From NCBI RefSeq assembly GCF_000003815.2, contig NC_049985.1, positions 24,390,981-24,454,980 of the forward strand: a stretch of DNA of 64,000 bases, read 5' to 3'. The DNA is from Branchiostoma floridae. Taxonomy: Eukaryota > Chordata > Leptocardii > Amphioxiformes > Branchiostomatidae. The notes under the pieces are model-generated. The model made no database searches. It was not told where the DNA came from and saw only the letters and a list, made by a program, of their open reading frames with translations. Made by a program: the position numbers and the translations under genes. Shown in pieces: positions 1-12,400 of this stretch (the first letter of the stretch is position 1; every line of letters begins with the position of its first letter).

Positions 1-490
1 CTTGAAATACATACCGGTATCATGTAACTATGTATCAAAACTGATTCAAGCATGCAAAAAAAGTTGCCTTCATTATGAAATCAGGAGTGGTCAAAAAGGT
101 TCACATTGAACTTAAACAAGCGGCTGAGCACACAATCAATAGACAGTAGATTCTTGATCTTTCACATCTTTGATTTGTAAGGCTTCACTCAATAGGATCC
201 ATGTTCTGAATTATTTTTTTGAAACATTTGCTTATTAGAAATTGACAAAAATTGATGTCATCCATATAATGATGTAGTGTATAATATAGTGTGGCCTAAC
301 CTCTAACTTGAAGTCAATAAGTGTACTATGAGGCTTTGACAAAGTTTTTTTTTCCCAATATAAGAAGAGCAAAGTTTCAGTTTATCCCGAAGCATACCCT
401 ATGCTTTTCTTCATAATTTATTTTAAAATGTGTTAAGAACTGACCAACTGATATTTAGTGGTTTTGACTTTTTTCCATGGTTTTCTTCAG
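1..490. other. Intron or 5' flank upstream of the first recognisable PARP14-like exon
   Basis: AT-rich sequence ending in a polypyrimidine stretch and an AG acceptor at 489-490. No coding exon is recognisable. The first exon I place starts in the middle of a codon (phase 2 remainder), so this stretch is most likely intron and the true 5' end of the gene lies off the left edge. Confidence 0.5.
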
Positions 491-3400
491 GAATGCACAA
501 GTTCTTCACGAAGGGATCAGGGAGCGGCTTGCTGAAGGGGATAGAGAGGGAGGTGAAATGTGTGATCCAGGTGGGCGGTAAACCACCTGGTGTACCTGTC
601 CGAGACATGGGCGGAGCCAGACCAGCTGCAGCACCTGCAGCACCTGCAGCACCTGGAGGTCTAAAACAGGTAAGAGAGAGAGACCAACTTATCTGAACCA
701 ATCAGAGACCAACTTAGCAGGTGATAGCAATTCTTGAAAATACATCCCAGTAGGTTATCTTTGCAGGTATTGTCAATACTATTGAGTTGCAAAGTGTTGT
801 GTACTAACAGATTGATAAGTTTGTTTCATGCCTATGCACTGTCTGATTAATTTTGTTTTGTATTGATGAAATTCGTTGTCTGTCAAATCACTGAGATGCT
901 GAAAGGTAGCTTTGAACTTGCCACAGCTTCAATGAGATACTGGTACTCATTTGATTTGCTATTCTTTCAAACAAGGACACTTCAGCATCCTTATTTTGGT
1001 TGTATGCTTATGTTTTGACACCCCTATGTGCTGACAACCCTAACTACCTTAACATTGAGTGTGAAGACATACATTTGTAGGGGTGTAGGAACGTAGGTTT
1101 GTCGGGAAACAAGGGTGTCTGAGCATAAGGGTTGTCTATACATAGCATTGTAACATAGGGATGTCGGAACATAGGGCTGTCGCCATATTTCACTGATTTT
1201 TCTATTCCAGATCTGTTACCACACGACGGAAAGGCGGAAGCTGGTAGTGGTACAGGGTAACCTGACCAGTCACAGGGTGGATGTGATGGTCAACACTGCC
1301 AATGGTTCCCTGTCTCATGGGGGAGGGCTGGCAGCTGCAATTGTTAAAGCAGGTAACAATCTGAACATGTCCTTAGTATGTGTGATTGGTACTATTAACA
1401 TGCTTGGCATAACATACCATAAAACTTCAGCAGAAATCTGTTCTTGGTAAGTTTGCAAGTAACAATGTGTTACCACGTTTGAGCCAATTCTCACACCAGG
1501 ATATACTCTAATGACCATGAATAGTTTCCCCTACATCTACTATGATAATTATGGAAAAGTTGATATAAACCTGCCACATTTAAAAAATGATGAATTCAAA
1601 ATGCAGTAGCAGTAACCCCTGAGGTAAGTGTGTACATTTGAGATGTCCCAGTATTCAGTACTGTCTTTAGCTAATCCGTAAAACTGCGTTAAGTATGTGA
1701 TGGATTGTTACGTGGAAAAAATATGTTTTTAGGAGATGTTAACTATTCAGCATTAGATAAATGTTATTCTGACACAATCAAGCAGTGTGAATTTACCCAT
1801 GTGACTATTTACTTTGCCCTCCAGTAGTGACACCTAGCTGCAGGGTAAGTTCATTGTAGAAGCATTATTACAGCAACTGTACTTTTTGCCCTGAGCAAAG
1901 TGCCCGAAATGTTGTGTCAGAAAATCAGTACTCTAGATCAGATTCTGCTCTTTCTCTTCATGCAGGTGGCCAGGAGATCCAGCGAGACTGTACCAACTAT
2001 GTCAAGGACAATGGGAAACTAACTGAAGGGCAGGTGATGTCAACAAAGGGGTACAAGCTTCCCTGCAAGATGGTGGTACATGCCGTGGGCCCACTGTGGA
2101 TTGCAGGTACTGCATTGTTTGTATTGCATGTCACAGTGGTTAGGGAGTGTGCCTCTGAATCTATAGAGAACAGAAGTTCAATTCCTGCCTTTTATTGCAC
2201 ATCTGACATTTACACTTATTGGAAAGAGTTTTGTAGCTGAATGGTATGTAAATGTAATACTATGCTTTATAAGATTATTGTAACATGGAATATACTTATT
2301 GCTTTAAACTGATTTCTCCTTCAAGTTGTCTTTCAATAATTATTTCCCTTCTGACAAACCTACAGATCAAAAGGACTCCAAAGAAAAAGCCCTGAAGATG
2401 GCTGTGGAAAATGCCTTACTGGAGGCCAGAGACTACCACAGTATTGCCATACCTGCCATCAGTTCAGGTGAGGAATTGATCCTACTATGTAAGTACTTGC
2501 CACTGAAGACTATGGGGAAATGCAGATCATGCATAGTCCATGCTATCCTGCTTCAATTCTGATTTTTGTCACCTTAATGATATGGTGTATCTTCATCTTT
2601 CTGCATGCTTTAACATATCAAGAATTCAGTATGTCACCATGATTCTCTATACATGTATTGAATTAAGTTCAAAAACACCAAGTTTTGCAATGTGTTTCAA
2701 AACAGTGTAATAATAGATTTTTAAAAGCTTGTATTCCAAATTTCTACTGTTAACTTCATTATTCTGCATGCATATTTATCTCAATGGAGGTCTCTACTTT
2801 CTTAAGGCTTGTCTGTTACTTGTTGCAGATGCTTTTTTGCAGTCTTAAAGATCGTCTTTTTCATCGTTTTCTATGATGTTTGACTTATTTTTGACATGTT
2901 GTTTTATCAATTTGCTTGACAGGTATTTCTGGCTACCCAATCAAACCCTGTGTGGCTGCTATTGTGGCTGCTGTGACAGCTTTCTTCAACACCAACCCTG
3001 ACTGTGCTCTGTCAGAAGTTCACTTTGCAGAAATGGATCCCCAAAAGACAGACGCCTTCAGAGATGAGCTCTTGAACCGGTATGATATCTGATTATGTAG
3101 CAAACCTTTGAAGATCATAGACCACAACAAGGTTAAATGCATCATAGAGAGCAAGGCTTTTGATGCAAAAATTAGACGAAGAACAAAACATCAACTTTTT
3201 TTCAAGAACATTGAATGATGATTGGCAATTTTTAGATAAATTATGATACTTTCTGTGCTAACGCTAGTTCGCCTTTATTCGCGGGGTAACCTTTATCCGT
3301 TGTATTTAACACCAGGGTATTTCAGGATATCAAGTCGACTGACGGTGGTCTCAAACTGCATTATATTGAGAAAAAAGCAATTTGAAACCACTGTCCATCT

Positions 3401-6400
3401 AGCTGATATCCCTAAATATCCTGTTTTTATGTACAACGGATATAGGTTACCCCGCGAATAAAGGTGGACTAGCGTTACCAATTGGTTTTAATTTTCTCAT
3501 GTTTGTGTAGTGAAATATATTGTTACAAAGAAAGTAAAATACTGTTGATGGTAGACTGCTCTATCCTGAGATGTTGTAAGAATACTCAGTCTGCTAAGAT
3601 TTGGGTTCAATGTCAGAAGTGTCTGCAAGACATATAATGTGAACTCATTCCTCAGCTAACCTACATCTTTCATACTGCAATCGTCCCTCAGTAAGATGTC
3701 TGGAACCACACATATATATATACTTTCTATTTAGAACTTTTATTTGGTCTATTACCTATGACAAACGTGTTTGACATGCCAACAGATTTGGAGGAGACAA
3801 AGTAACGATGACAGGCTCCTCAGACACCACCCCTTCAAGACCGGTCCCTACACCCAGGCCCAGGGCAGCTGGTTCAGATGCTGCCACCAGCCCCAGCAAC
3901 ACTTTAATCACTCCAGAGGGAATCATCATCCAGCTGAAGAAAGGGAACATCACTGCAGAGAAGGTGAAGTCATCCTCCTTTCGCAGGGACATCCAACAGC
4001 GAAACCACCTGTCTGGCTGTACCCTGCTTTCTCAACTGTCACCCTTAGTTCCTGACTGCCCTGCTTATGAATATTAATGAGCCTTACATATGCGAAACCC
4101 CTTTTGAAAAGTGGAAAGCCTATTCTCTGATTGGCTAACAGCTGGTTTGGGGGGGGGGGGGCATCCACAGGAACTAAGAGTGACGGTTGAAAGAGCAGGG
4201 CACATCCAGACAGGCAGTTTCGCTGATGGATATCCCTGCGGAGGAGGATGGATGAAGCTGACTGTCGCACTTTCTTGTTATGTCACTTTTTCATTAAATT
4301 TTATTTATCATTGGTTCTCAGATAAAAAAGAATATGCTAAAACCAAGGACATGAAAAGACAGCCTGAGGGACAGGTTTATGCCTTGGTACACACTTTTAT
4401 AGGAAGTGAGTACAGTAAGTGTAATCATATTTACTTTAACTTTGAATTGGACTTGAGGAACAGAACTACATAATTTTTATGACGTACGTTAGCCTCTGTC
4501 GCCACAACATCACAACCTTGCTTGACCTTTCTTCTCCAGGCTGATGTCCTTGTGAACACAACGAGTGGTGACCTTGACCTTAGCCAGGGTGGTGTTGCTA
4601 AAGCCTTCGGTCAGGCTGGAGGACAAGAACTACAACAGGTGGGTGGGACTCTGTTTGAACCTTTAACCCCATAACAAATTTACAGCCAAATGGCTACTAG
4701 GACAAAGGAGTAAAGAGTTAACAATTCTTTGGAATTCATAGTTCGAAAAAATCAATCTTGTGCTTTGTCTAGGAAGTCATACCATCACATTTTCTATATC
4801 TAAGTGTGAGACAAAAAATTATCATCATCATGGTAAAGTTCAAAATATCTACATTTTGCTTATACAAATATATTAGTTCTTGCTTCAGTAAGAATCATTT
4901 GAATTTGATGTATATAAACTGGTACATTATCCACAGAAAACTCTAAAAATAACATTTTAAAAAGTCGGTAACACGACTGTATTCATTGGAAATAAATAAA
5001 CTAAGTTTTAAAACTAAATATTATCTTTGAACCAGCTCTGAGCATTTTTGAACACAAAGTCTTCCAGTCCTGTCTTTAGACTAATTGCATTGAGTTAATC
5101 ATAAAACTGTACTTTTCAGCTTTGTAACAACCATGGTAAGGCCAATGCAGGAGATATAGTGATAACCCTACGTGCTGGAACCCTCAGGTGTAAACAGGTG
5201 TACCATGCTGTCCTGCCCAACTGGCAAGAGTCTGATCAGGTAACGTAAAACATTCCATCAATCTATGTCTGTTGCATGTCTTAGCACTGGTGTAGCTGTA
5301 ATACTGGGCAGTATACTAGACTAAGTGTATTTTGAGTCTCCTACAAGAGTGTCAACCATGTTTTTGACTCTGAGACAGGAGAAGCGGGTCTTTGGATGCA
5401 TGCATGGACTTTAACCGAATAGCCCTTCTATACGTGCTAGTACGTAATCGAGCAGGCATGGCCGAGCGGTTTACAGCACGGTACCTATCTTCAGTAGATC
5501 CTAGGTTCGAACCCCACTTGCTACATTTTTTTTTCTTTGTTAGACAAATCTCATGTAGTGTTTTTCTGATAGAAGAAAGACCAATTCAGTAATTCGATGT
5601 TTAAAAACTCTTTTTTCGTGTGATTTTGTTTAACATCCAGGCTTTTTCCAAAATACGCACATACGTGCTATTGCGTAATCAAGCCAGCATGGCCGAGCGG
5701 TTTACAGCACGGTACCTATCTTCAGTAGATCCTAGGTTCGAACCCCACTTGCTACATTTTTTTTTTCTTTGTTAGACAAATCTCATGTAGTGTTTTTTCT
5801 GATAGAAGAAAGACCAATTCAGTATGGATTGATGGATGGATGGATGGATGGATGTGGATGGATGGATGGATGGATGGATGGATGGATGGATGGATGGATG
5901 GATGTGGATGGATGGATGGATGGATGGATCAGATGATGTCATAAGTACCATCTGTTTTTCCTTATCGGATAAGTTGAGGAAAAAAACTGAAAGTGAACTC
6001 AAGCAGCTATTCTTGCACTGGTCATACAGAGATCCACTGGTCATACAGAGAAGTCAGAAGCTATTTACAGTATTTCATTTTACTAGAGAATTCTCCTAGC
6101 TCTTTCTGACCAGTATCATCGTAAGGACTGTAGCCATTTCTGGTAGCGTGCATGTCGGGTGAGCAACACAGCTGGAATCAATCTCACAGCTTCTAGTTCC
6201 AGAAACAGGGCCACTTTAACCACTGGATTTTGCGGCAAAAGGAATTAATGTTAAAGTTATTTTCCTCATTGTTTCCCCAGCCCCTGAGAACAATGGTGCA
6301 GGACTGCCTGGAGTCTGCTGATCAAGGTGGTTACACCTCCATATCATTCCCTGCCATGGGTACAGGGAACCTGAAGTACCCTCGTGACGTGGCCGCCAGC

Positions 6401-9400
6401 TGCATGTATGATGAAATACTGTCCTTCAGTCAATCAAACCCTGGAACAACACTGCAGGTAAACATTCTACTATAATTCTGCCACATTGATAGGTAAGCTG
6501 TTTACATTTAATAGGACAGATAGGACATTAAATTGAGGTCCCATGTATGGGGAGAGCCATACCCCAGGCATGTTAAAGAACCCCCACACATGCGATGTTG
6601 CAGTGTGCGTTGGTACAAATTCTTCTTCTGTGAGTGTGGAGTTGGTTATTCACTTCAAAATCAGCCGGATGGAGGCCTGATGAACCTCTGTCTCGTATCA
6701 GCCACATGGTGATTTACAACATTCACCCGGACGGGACACCTGGCGCATCCCTGTCTTGTAAATAGCCAGCGAAAGGGTGTGTCAACCTGTAAGGGGCGGT
6801 ATAACCCTATCGTGTGTAAGCGCGTTGACCAATGATGATAATGACATTTATAGGAGTGATCTTCTTATTCTCATATCTGAAATGTTCAAAACCTTCTCTT
6901 CCCCAGGATGTGGGAATCATTGTGTTTGACCAGCCAACAGTCCAGGCTTTTGAAACAGAGCTGAGGGTCAGACAGGGGGTCCCAGGAGCTTCTGGAACAG
7001 CCTCAGGTGGGCAATTTACCAACAGTTGTGTCCAGCTAACATTTTTAATGATAACAGTAAATTCATCAGTGATTGTGGGGACTTGACACAAGAAGGGGAA
7101 AGCAGTCTGTGACTGTGTTTTGAGTTTGCAGTTGCACTGAGTGACTATCTAGTAAGTATTGCACTATTTCATGATTTTCACTGAAGAGATGTGATGAACA
7201 CAAGATGTAGCTGCATATGTATCAGTGTTTATCTACTACAGTAATCTGTTGTGAACCTGTCTTTTTAGAAAGGTCCTCATCATATTCGATAGTCTATTCT
7301 ATCATCATGGTAAAATAGGTAAATTTAGATATTTTGACTTTGATTTACTGTTGTTGTGAATGTCTCTCTATGTGGCCAGAATTTTTTGCCTGTTTTAATT
7401 GCAGGGTCAGGTCCATACTCGGCAGTGACCACCCCCATGCCTGGTCAGCAGCAGATGACTATTGGAAATGTGACCCTCCAGATTCAGGGAGGTGACCTCA
7501 CTGCTGAAAATGTGGACTGTATCGTCAACGTTACCAGCAAGGATTTGGGTAATAAAATCAGATTCATGGGTTATTTATGTGATGTCAAATGGCAGAGTGG
7601 CTCATAAGCCTAGTGGGCACGGGATTGAGAATTTCTAGCCTTCCTGGCCAGTGTATTGTGTCATTGAAAAGGCACTTAAAATGGCTTTCCTCACTCCACC
7701 CAGCTGTAAAAAGAGGCACCTGTGCAGAACTATGTAATGTAATGTAACAGATTAAATTATCATAATCAGATTTTCAACTTCCGGGATGACGATTGACAAA
7801 TTTAGGTATACTTACCAAATCACATTCACAGTTAGCAACCACCTACACAGGCTATATGAGACCTTCTTCAAGTCCCAGGCATCTTGACAATGATGAAGAA
7901 TGCATAGTTTTTTCTTTTCATGATAGTGCTGATATCAGACATATCTTAGTGCTGATTTTAGAAGTTAATCCTGATTTCTTTCATTAGACATTACCCAAAA
8001 CTTAGTTAAACTAAACTCATGCATTAACAGAAAACAAGAGTAAGACAATTTGCAATTGCACAAAGTTAGGTGTTGTAAGAAACTTTTTAGGGGATATGAT
8101 CTCTTAAATGTACTTTCCTACCTCCCCATCCAGATTTAAGTGGCCCCATGGCTAAGGCCATATGCCAGAAGGCAGGACCCAGTGTAGCAGCACAGTGTCA
8201 ACAGTACATCACAAGGAACGGGCAGCAGGACCATGGGGCTGTGGTCTTAACAGGTGGGAGTTTTGAAAAAAAAAATGGTACCTGAGGATTTATGTATATT
8301 TTCTGAAATTATAACACTTGCACAAGGGCTTCTAATATTTTCAGTTTCCACTACTATTATTCAATTTAAGATTATAGTGATTATGGCTTAGACAAGCAAA
8401 GGAAGAGCTACATGTATCAGAGTTATATATGAAGGCTATTCAGCACCAAGGACAGACACAAATTGGGAAATTCTTATGCAAACAATTGTTCTAAGGACAT
8501 CGTATCAATGTGTTGGTGCCAAAACCTTTCTTACTACAGGTTCACAGTTGGTGCATTCGTTTTTCATGCTTTTCTGCATTTTCTGCCAAATTTGTTGTGT
8601 TTTCTAGCCATCTGTTGACCTTATTTACTATTTACAGGCTTCCAGCAATAATTTCCTAATCAGAAAGTCTGTACACAGCAATGTAAGCTACCCGTTACAG
8701 TAAAACTATCCTTTTTGACTAAATATTGAGGATTTACATGATTTTCAGCACCAAGGACAGACCCACACTAAAAGAAAGAGGATTTTGTTGGATTCTTTGT
8801 TACTATTTTCCTCTGTAGGTGCTGGTAACCTGCCATACAGAGGCATTCTCCATCTGGCACACCCCAATACTAAGGTCCTGAAGAAAAGCATCAAGACCTG
8901 TCTGGAGACGGCTGACAAGAGAGGCTTCAGATCAATCTGTTTCCCTGCTGTTGGGACAGGTGGGTGCTGACCAGTAGGCATGAGACTTGATTTGAGAAAT
9001 TTCTTTATGCAAAGATTCACACACAAAAATTTTAACCAACAGAAAACCAAAAATATCTATTTGCAATAACTTACATTCACAACCCCTTTCCACTCAAAAC
9101 TGCAACTGCTTAGCAACCAAGACTTGAGGGATCTCTCAACAAAGTTCATGATGCAAATTGATTTTTTTTACCTTTTGCATGCTTTGCCGTCTTTTAAATC
9201 ATACTTTACAACATGCACTATATTCCAATTATGAAATCAAAGGTTGCACAAATCCAATTTAGGTCACTGTACAGTCGCTCACCACCTAAGAGAAAATAGG
9301 CCATCGGAATAAGTCAAGTCCATATGAGTTGCGTATTGACATTATTTTGGTTCAGACAAACTTTGAGGCCAAAGAAGTATTTTTGGTTAGATATTCAGGC

Positions 9401-12400
9401 TGCACAATGGTGGGTCAAAGTAAAGAATATTTACTTCTCCCCTGCAAGCTTTATCAAAACCTGTCCAATAAAATGTAAAATACACAATTCAGACTTGTAC
9501 AGACTTGAATATATGCAATTATGTGACAAACACTGAACCCTTACTTAGTGATGAAAATAAAGTTATAGCACAACTCATTTGTCTTTAAATAACATCTCCT
9601 ATCTACTAAGGTGGCTTTAAGATCAGCCCTGACCAGGCAGCCAGTCTGATGCTGGACGGGGTTACAGACTTTGCCCAGAAGGGATCTCCCCAGTCCCTCA
9701 CCACCGTTAGGATCACGGTGTTCCAGCAGCAGATGCTGCACAACTTCCACTCAGAGATGGACCGGAGGGCTCGAGGATTGGGACACAAGTCCAGGGGGTT
9801 TGGTGCAAAAGTCAAAAGCAGATTCAAAAGTAAGATACAACAATTTGATAATCTTGTAAGTTACGTACTAAGCTAATGTAGTAGATAGTATCATGTGCAG
9901 TATAATAAGTCATTGTGAACGCTTTAACCAGTGTTCACTGAATGCCATTCAGTGTCATGCAGTTACACTGCGAGCTTTCAAAAAATACATATTAAATCTT
10001 TAATGAATGAGGAGCTTGTGCATTTTCCCTTCAATGTTGGCTTCCATCTAGACAGAGGGACACTCATAAGAGGTGTCTAAGAAACAATGACAAATTCTCT
10101 CACTTCAAAATGTAGAACAGCTTGTTTTGTACTAACAGTGCCTTACCCTACTGTGTAAAGCTCCTCAATGAGGATGATAATTTGTAATTTGAACAGCAAA
10201 TGTTTGTTTATATTATAACTAAGCAACATTTTTAGGTATTAGATGTTATTTTAGCACTCAAACGTTTTTGATGATGTCAAGTTAGTGACTAAAATCCTGA
10301 CTGTACAAAAGATTTAACATTATATCTTTACAGGATCTTATATATATGTATGATGTCTTAAATACTCTTTATGGTCTTGTACATCCAAACTTGAAGTATC
10401 CTTGCCTTTTGGTGGGCTCTCTTTTTGCCTGAATATTTATTCTAATTTTATATTTTGAGTTTTAGGTACAGTGGGCAGATGAAGAATTTTGAGTTGTCTC
10501 AAATTCCTACTGTATTGAAAAAAGGGAAAAAAAATGATTTTCAATCCACTGTCAAAAGTTGCTACAAACTTTGAACACTCAATGTGTTAACGTTATACTT
10601 GAATGTCTGTTCCAGAGGTTGCCCATTCCCTTGGGAAGAAGAGCCGGGTGGCAAAGATCCTTGGATTCTCGTCGTCTGATGGAAAGCGTAGTGCTGGTGA
10701 CACAACAACGACCCCCACGTCTCTCCTCCTACACTTCTATGGCACAGACAGAGCAGTTGGCGTGGCCAAAAGGAGAGTCCAAGAAACCGTGGACGAAAAC
10801 TTTAAGGAGGAAAAGATTGATGATGCTGCAGTACTGCAGCTGTCCTCTGATGAGGTGGAGATGCTGAAGGCTTATGGACAGCAAAACAATGTGTCCATCA
10901 GAGTTGGTGAGTATTGTATTACCATTACCATCAAAGTTGCATTTTTGTTTGCAGTTGTATGCAGTTGGACAGCATAACTAAAAAAAACACATGACTGTTA
11001 GGAAATTTGGTTCGTAGTTGAGATCTACTATTAATCACCTATTGAAAATAATTTTTATATTTTGGGCCCATTGAAAGCTTTTGTATGTAGTATCGTATTC
11101 TGGACATGGACATTTTTGGTTGGAATATAGCTTTTGTGCTCAGGGAGAAGTGTAGAGTTAGGTCCTCTTTGACTCACAGTTTTGCAGGGGCATTTCGTTT
11201 TTGAATGTCAATTCACTGTTCTTGCAATATTGATTCATGGATTCATTCACAACAAAGTAATGTCTGTATAGATTGGAATAATGTGGTTAAGAAGAGTGAC
11301 TGTCTCTTTACAGCCCCTTCAAGTCACTCAAATATCTGTGACAATAGGCAACTTACAGCATTCTATCACTCCCAAAAAGGTTTGGGCATCACCTGTGTCA
11401 ATTGCTACATGTAGATTGGACTGTTGAGTAGTGTTGCTAAGTAACACACAAAAACTACAAGGAAGGTGTGAAAATTGCTATCAACTTTTGATACAGCAAT
11501 TTTGACATGTTTGAGATCAAATTGAATGTTTTGTGATATACTTTGAATTCTTAGATCAAGGTAGCCGTCACTGCATCACTATTCAAGGCATTTCTGATGT
11601 GGCCTCAGTCATGTCAAAAGTCTGGGAAGTCCTGCACGCTAAGATAGAGGAGAGCAGGAAACTGGAGCAGGCTTTGTCTCTGCAGAAGGACATCTCATGG
11701 TCAGTATAATGCAGGATTTTTATGTTTTTTTACATTGGGTCCCCTAACCCTAACACCTAACCCTAACCTCTAACCCTACTTTTCTAGATGGGAAAGTTTT
11801 CTGCTACCATATCGTTGTCAAAAAGTTTTAAATGGATTGATGTTCTCTCACCCCTTTCTGTATCATTTTCTTTTCATCATACCATTTTGATTTAAAGTTA
11901 ACTACTTTTAGTAAATTTCTTGTTTGATTTAAATGTTATCTGTTTTTTTCCATCTTTCTGAACCAGGTGCTATGAACAGCCAGATGGAACGAACGTCCCC
12001 TTTGACCCCCTCATCAACTTACAAATTGAGGAAGCGTACAAGAAGAACAAGAAAGGGAAGGTTCAGTATGAGGATGATGTGGGTCAGTGTGAGATTGACT
12101 TCAGCACCATGAAGGAGAGGGCATCAGGACAGGTGTCCAATGTCCGCAGGGATGATCTAAAAGCTAGAGCAGGTATGTTGTGAAACTTGCCACCTTGGCT
12201 TGGCTTTTTCTCTTCCTCATCATCACCCTATAGTAAAACTGACCTTGCTACAGTCCATTCCAATGAATATTCCTTGTATTAATGCATTGTTATTATGCAT
12301 TTGTGGGACCGTGTGGCGCAGCGGCAGAATGTTCGAATCTGGCTGCCGTGCTACCGATCTTGTGCCCTTGGGAAAGGCAATTTACACGACTTTCCTCACT

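Noticed and set aside
5451-5522. Functional tRNA gene
   Set aside because: A and B boxes are good but the T stem pairs in only 3 of 5 positions and no convincing anticodon arm is seen; listed as a tRNA-like repeat instead.
5836-6099. ORF rich in W-M-D-G repeats
   Set aside because: It is the reading of a GGAT microsatellite and opens on both strands; no start context or homology.
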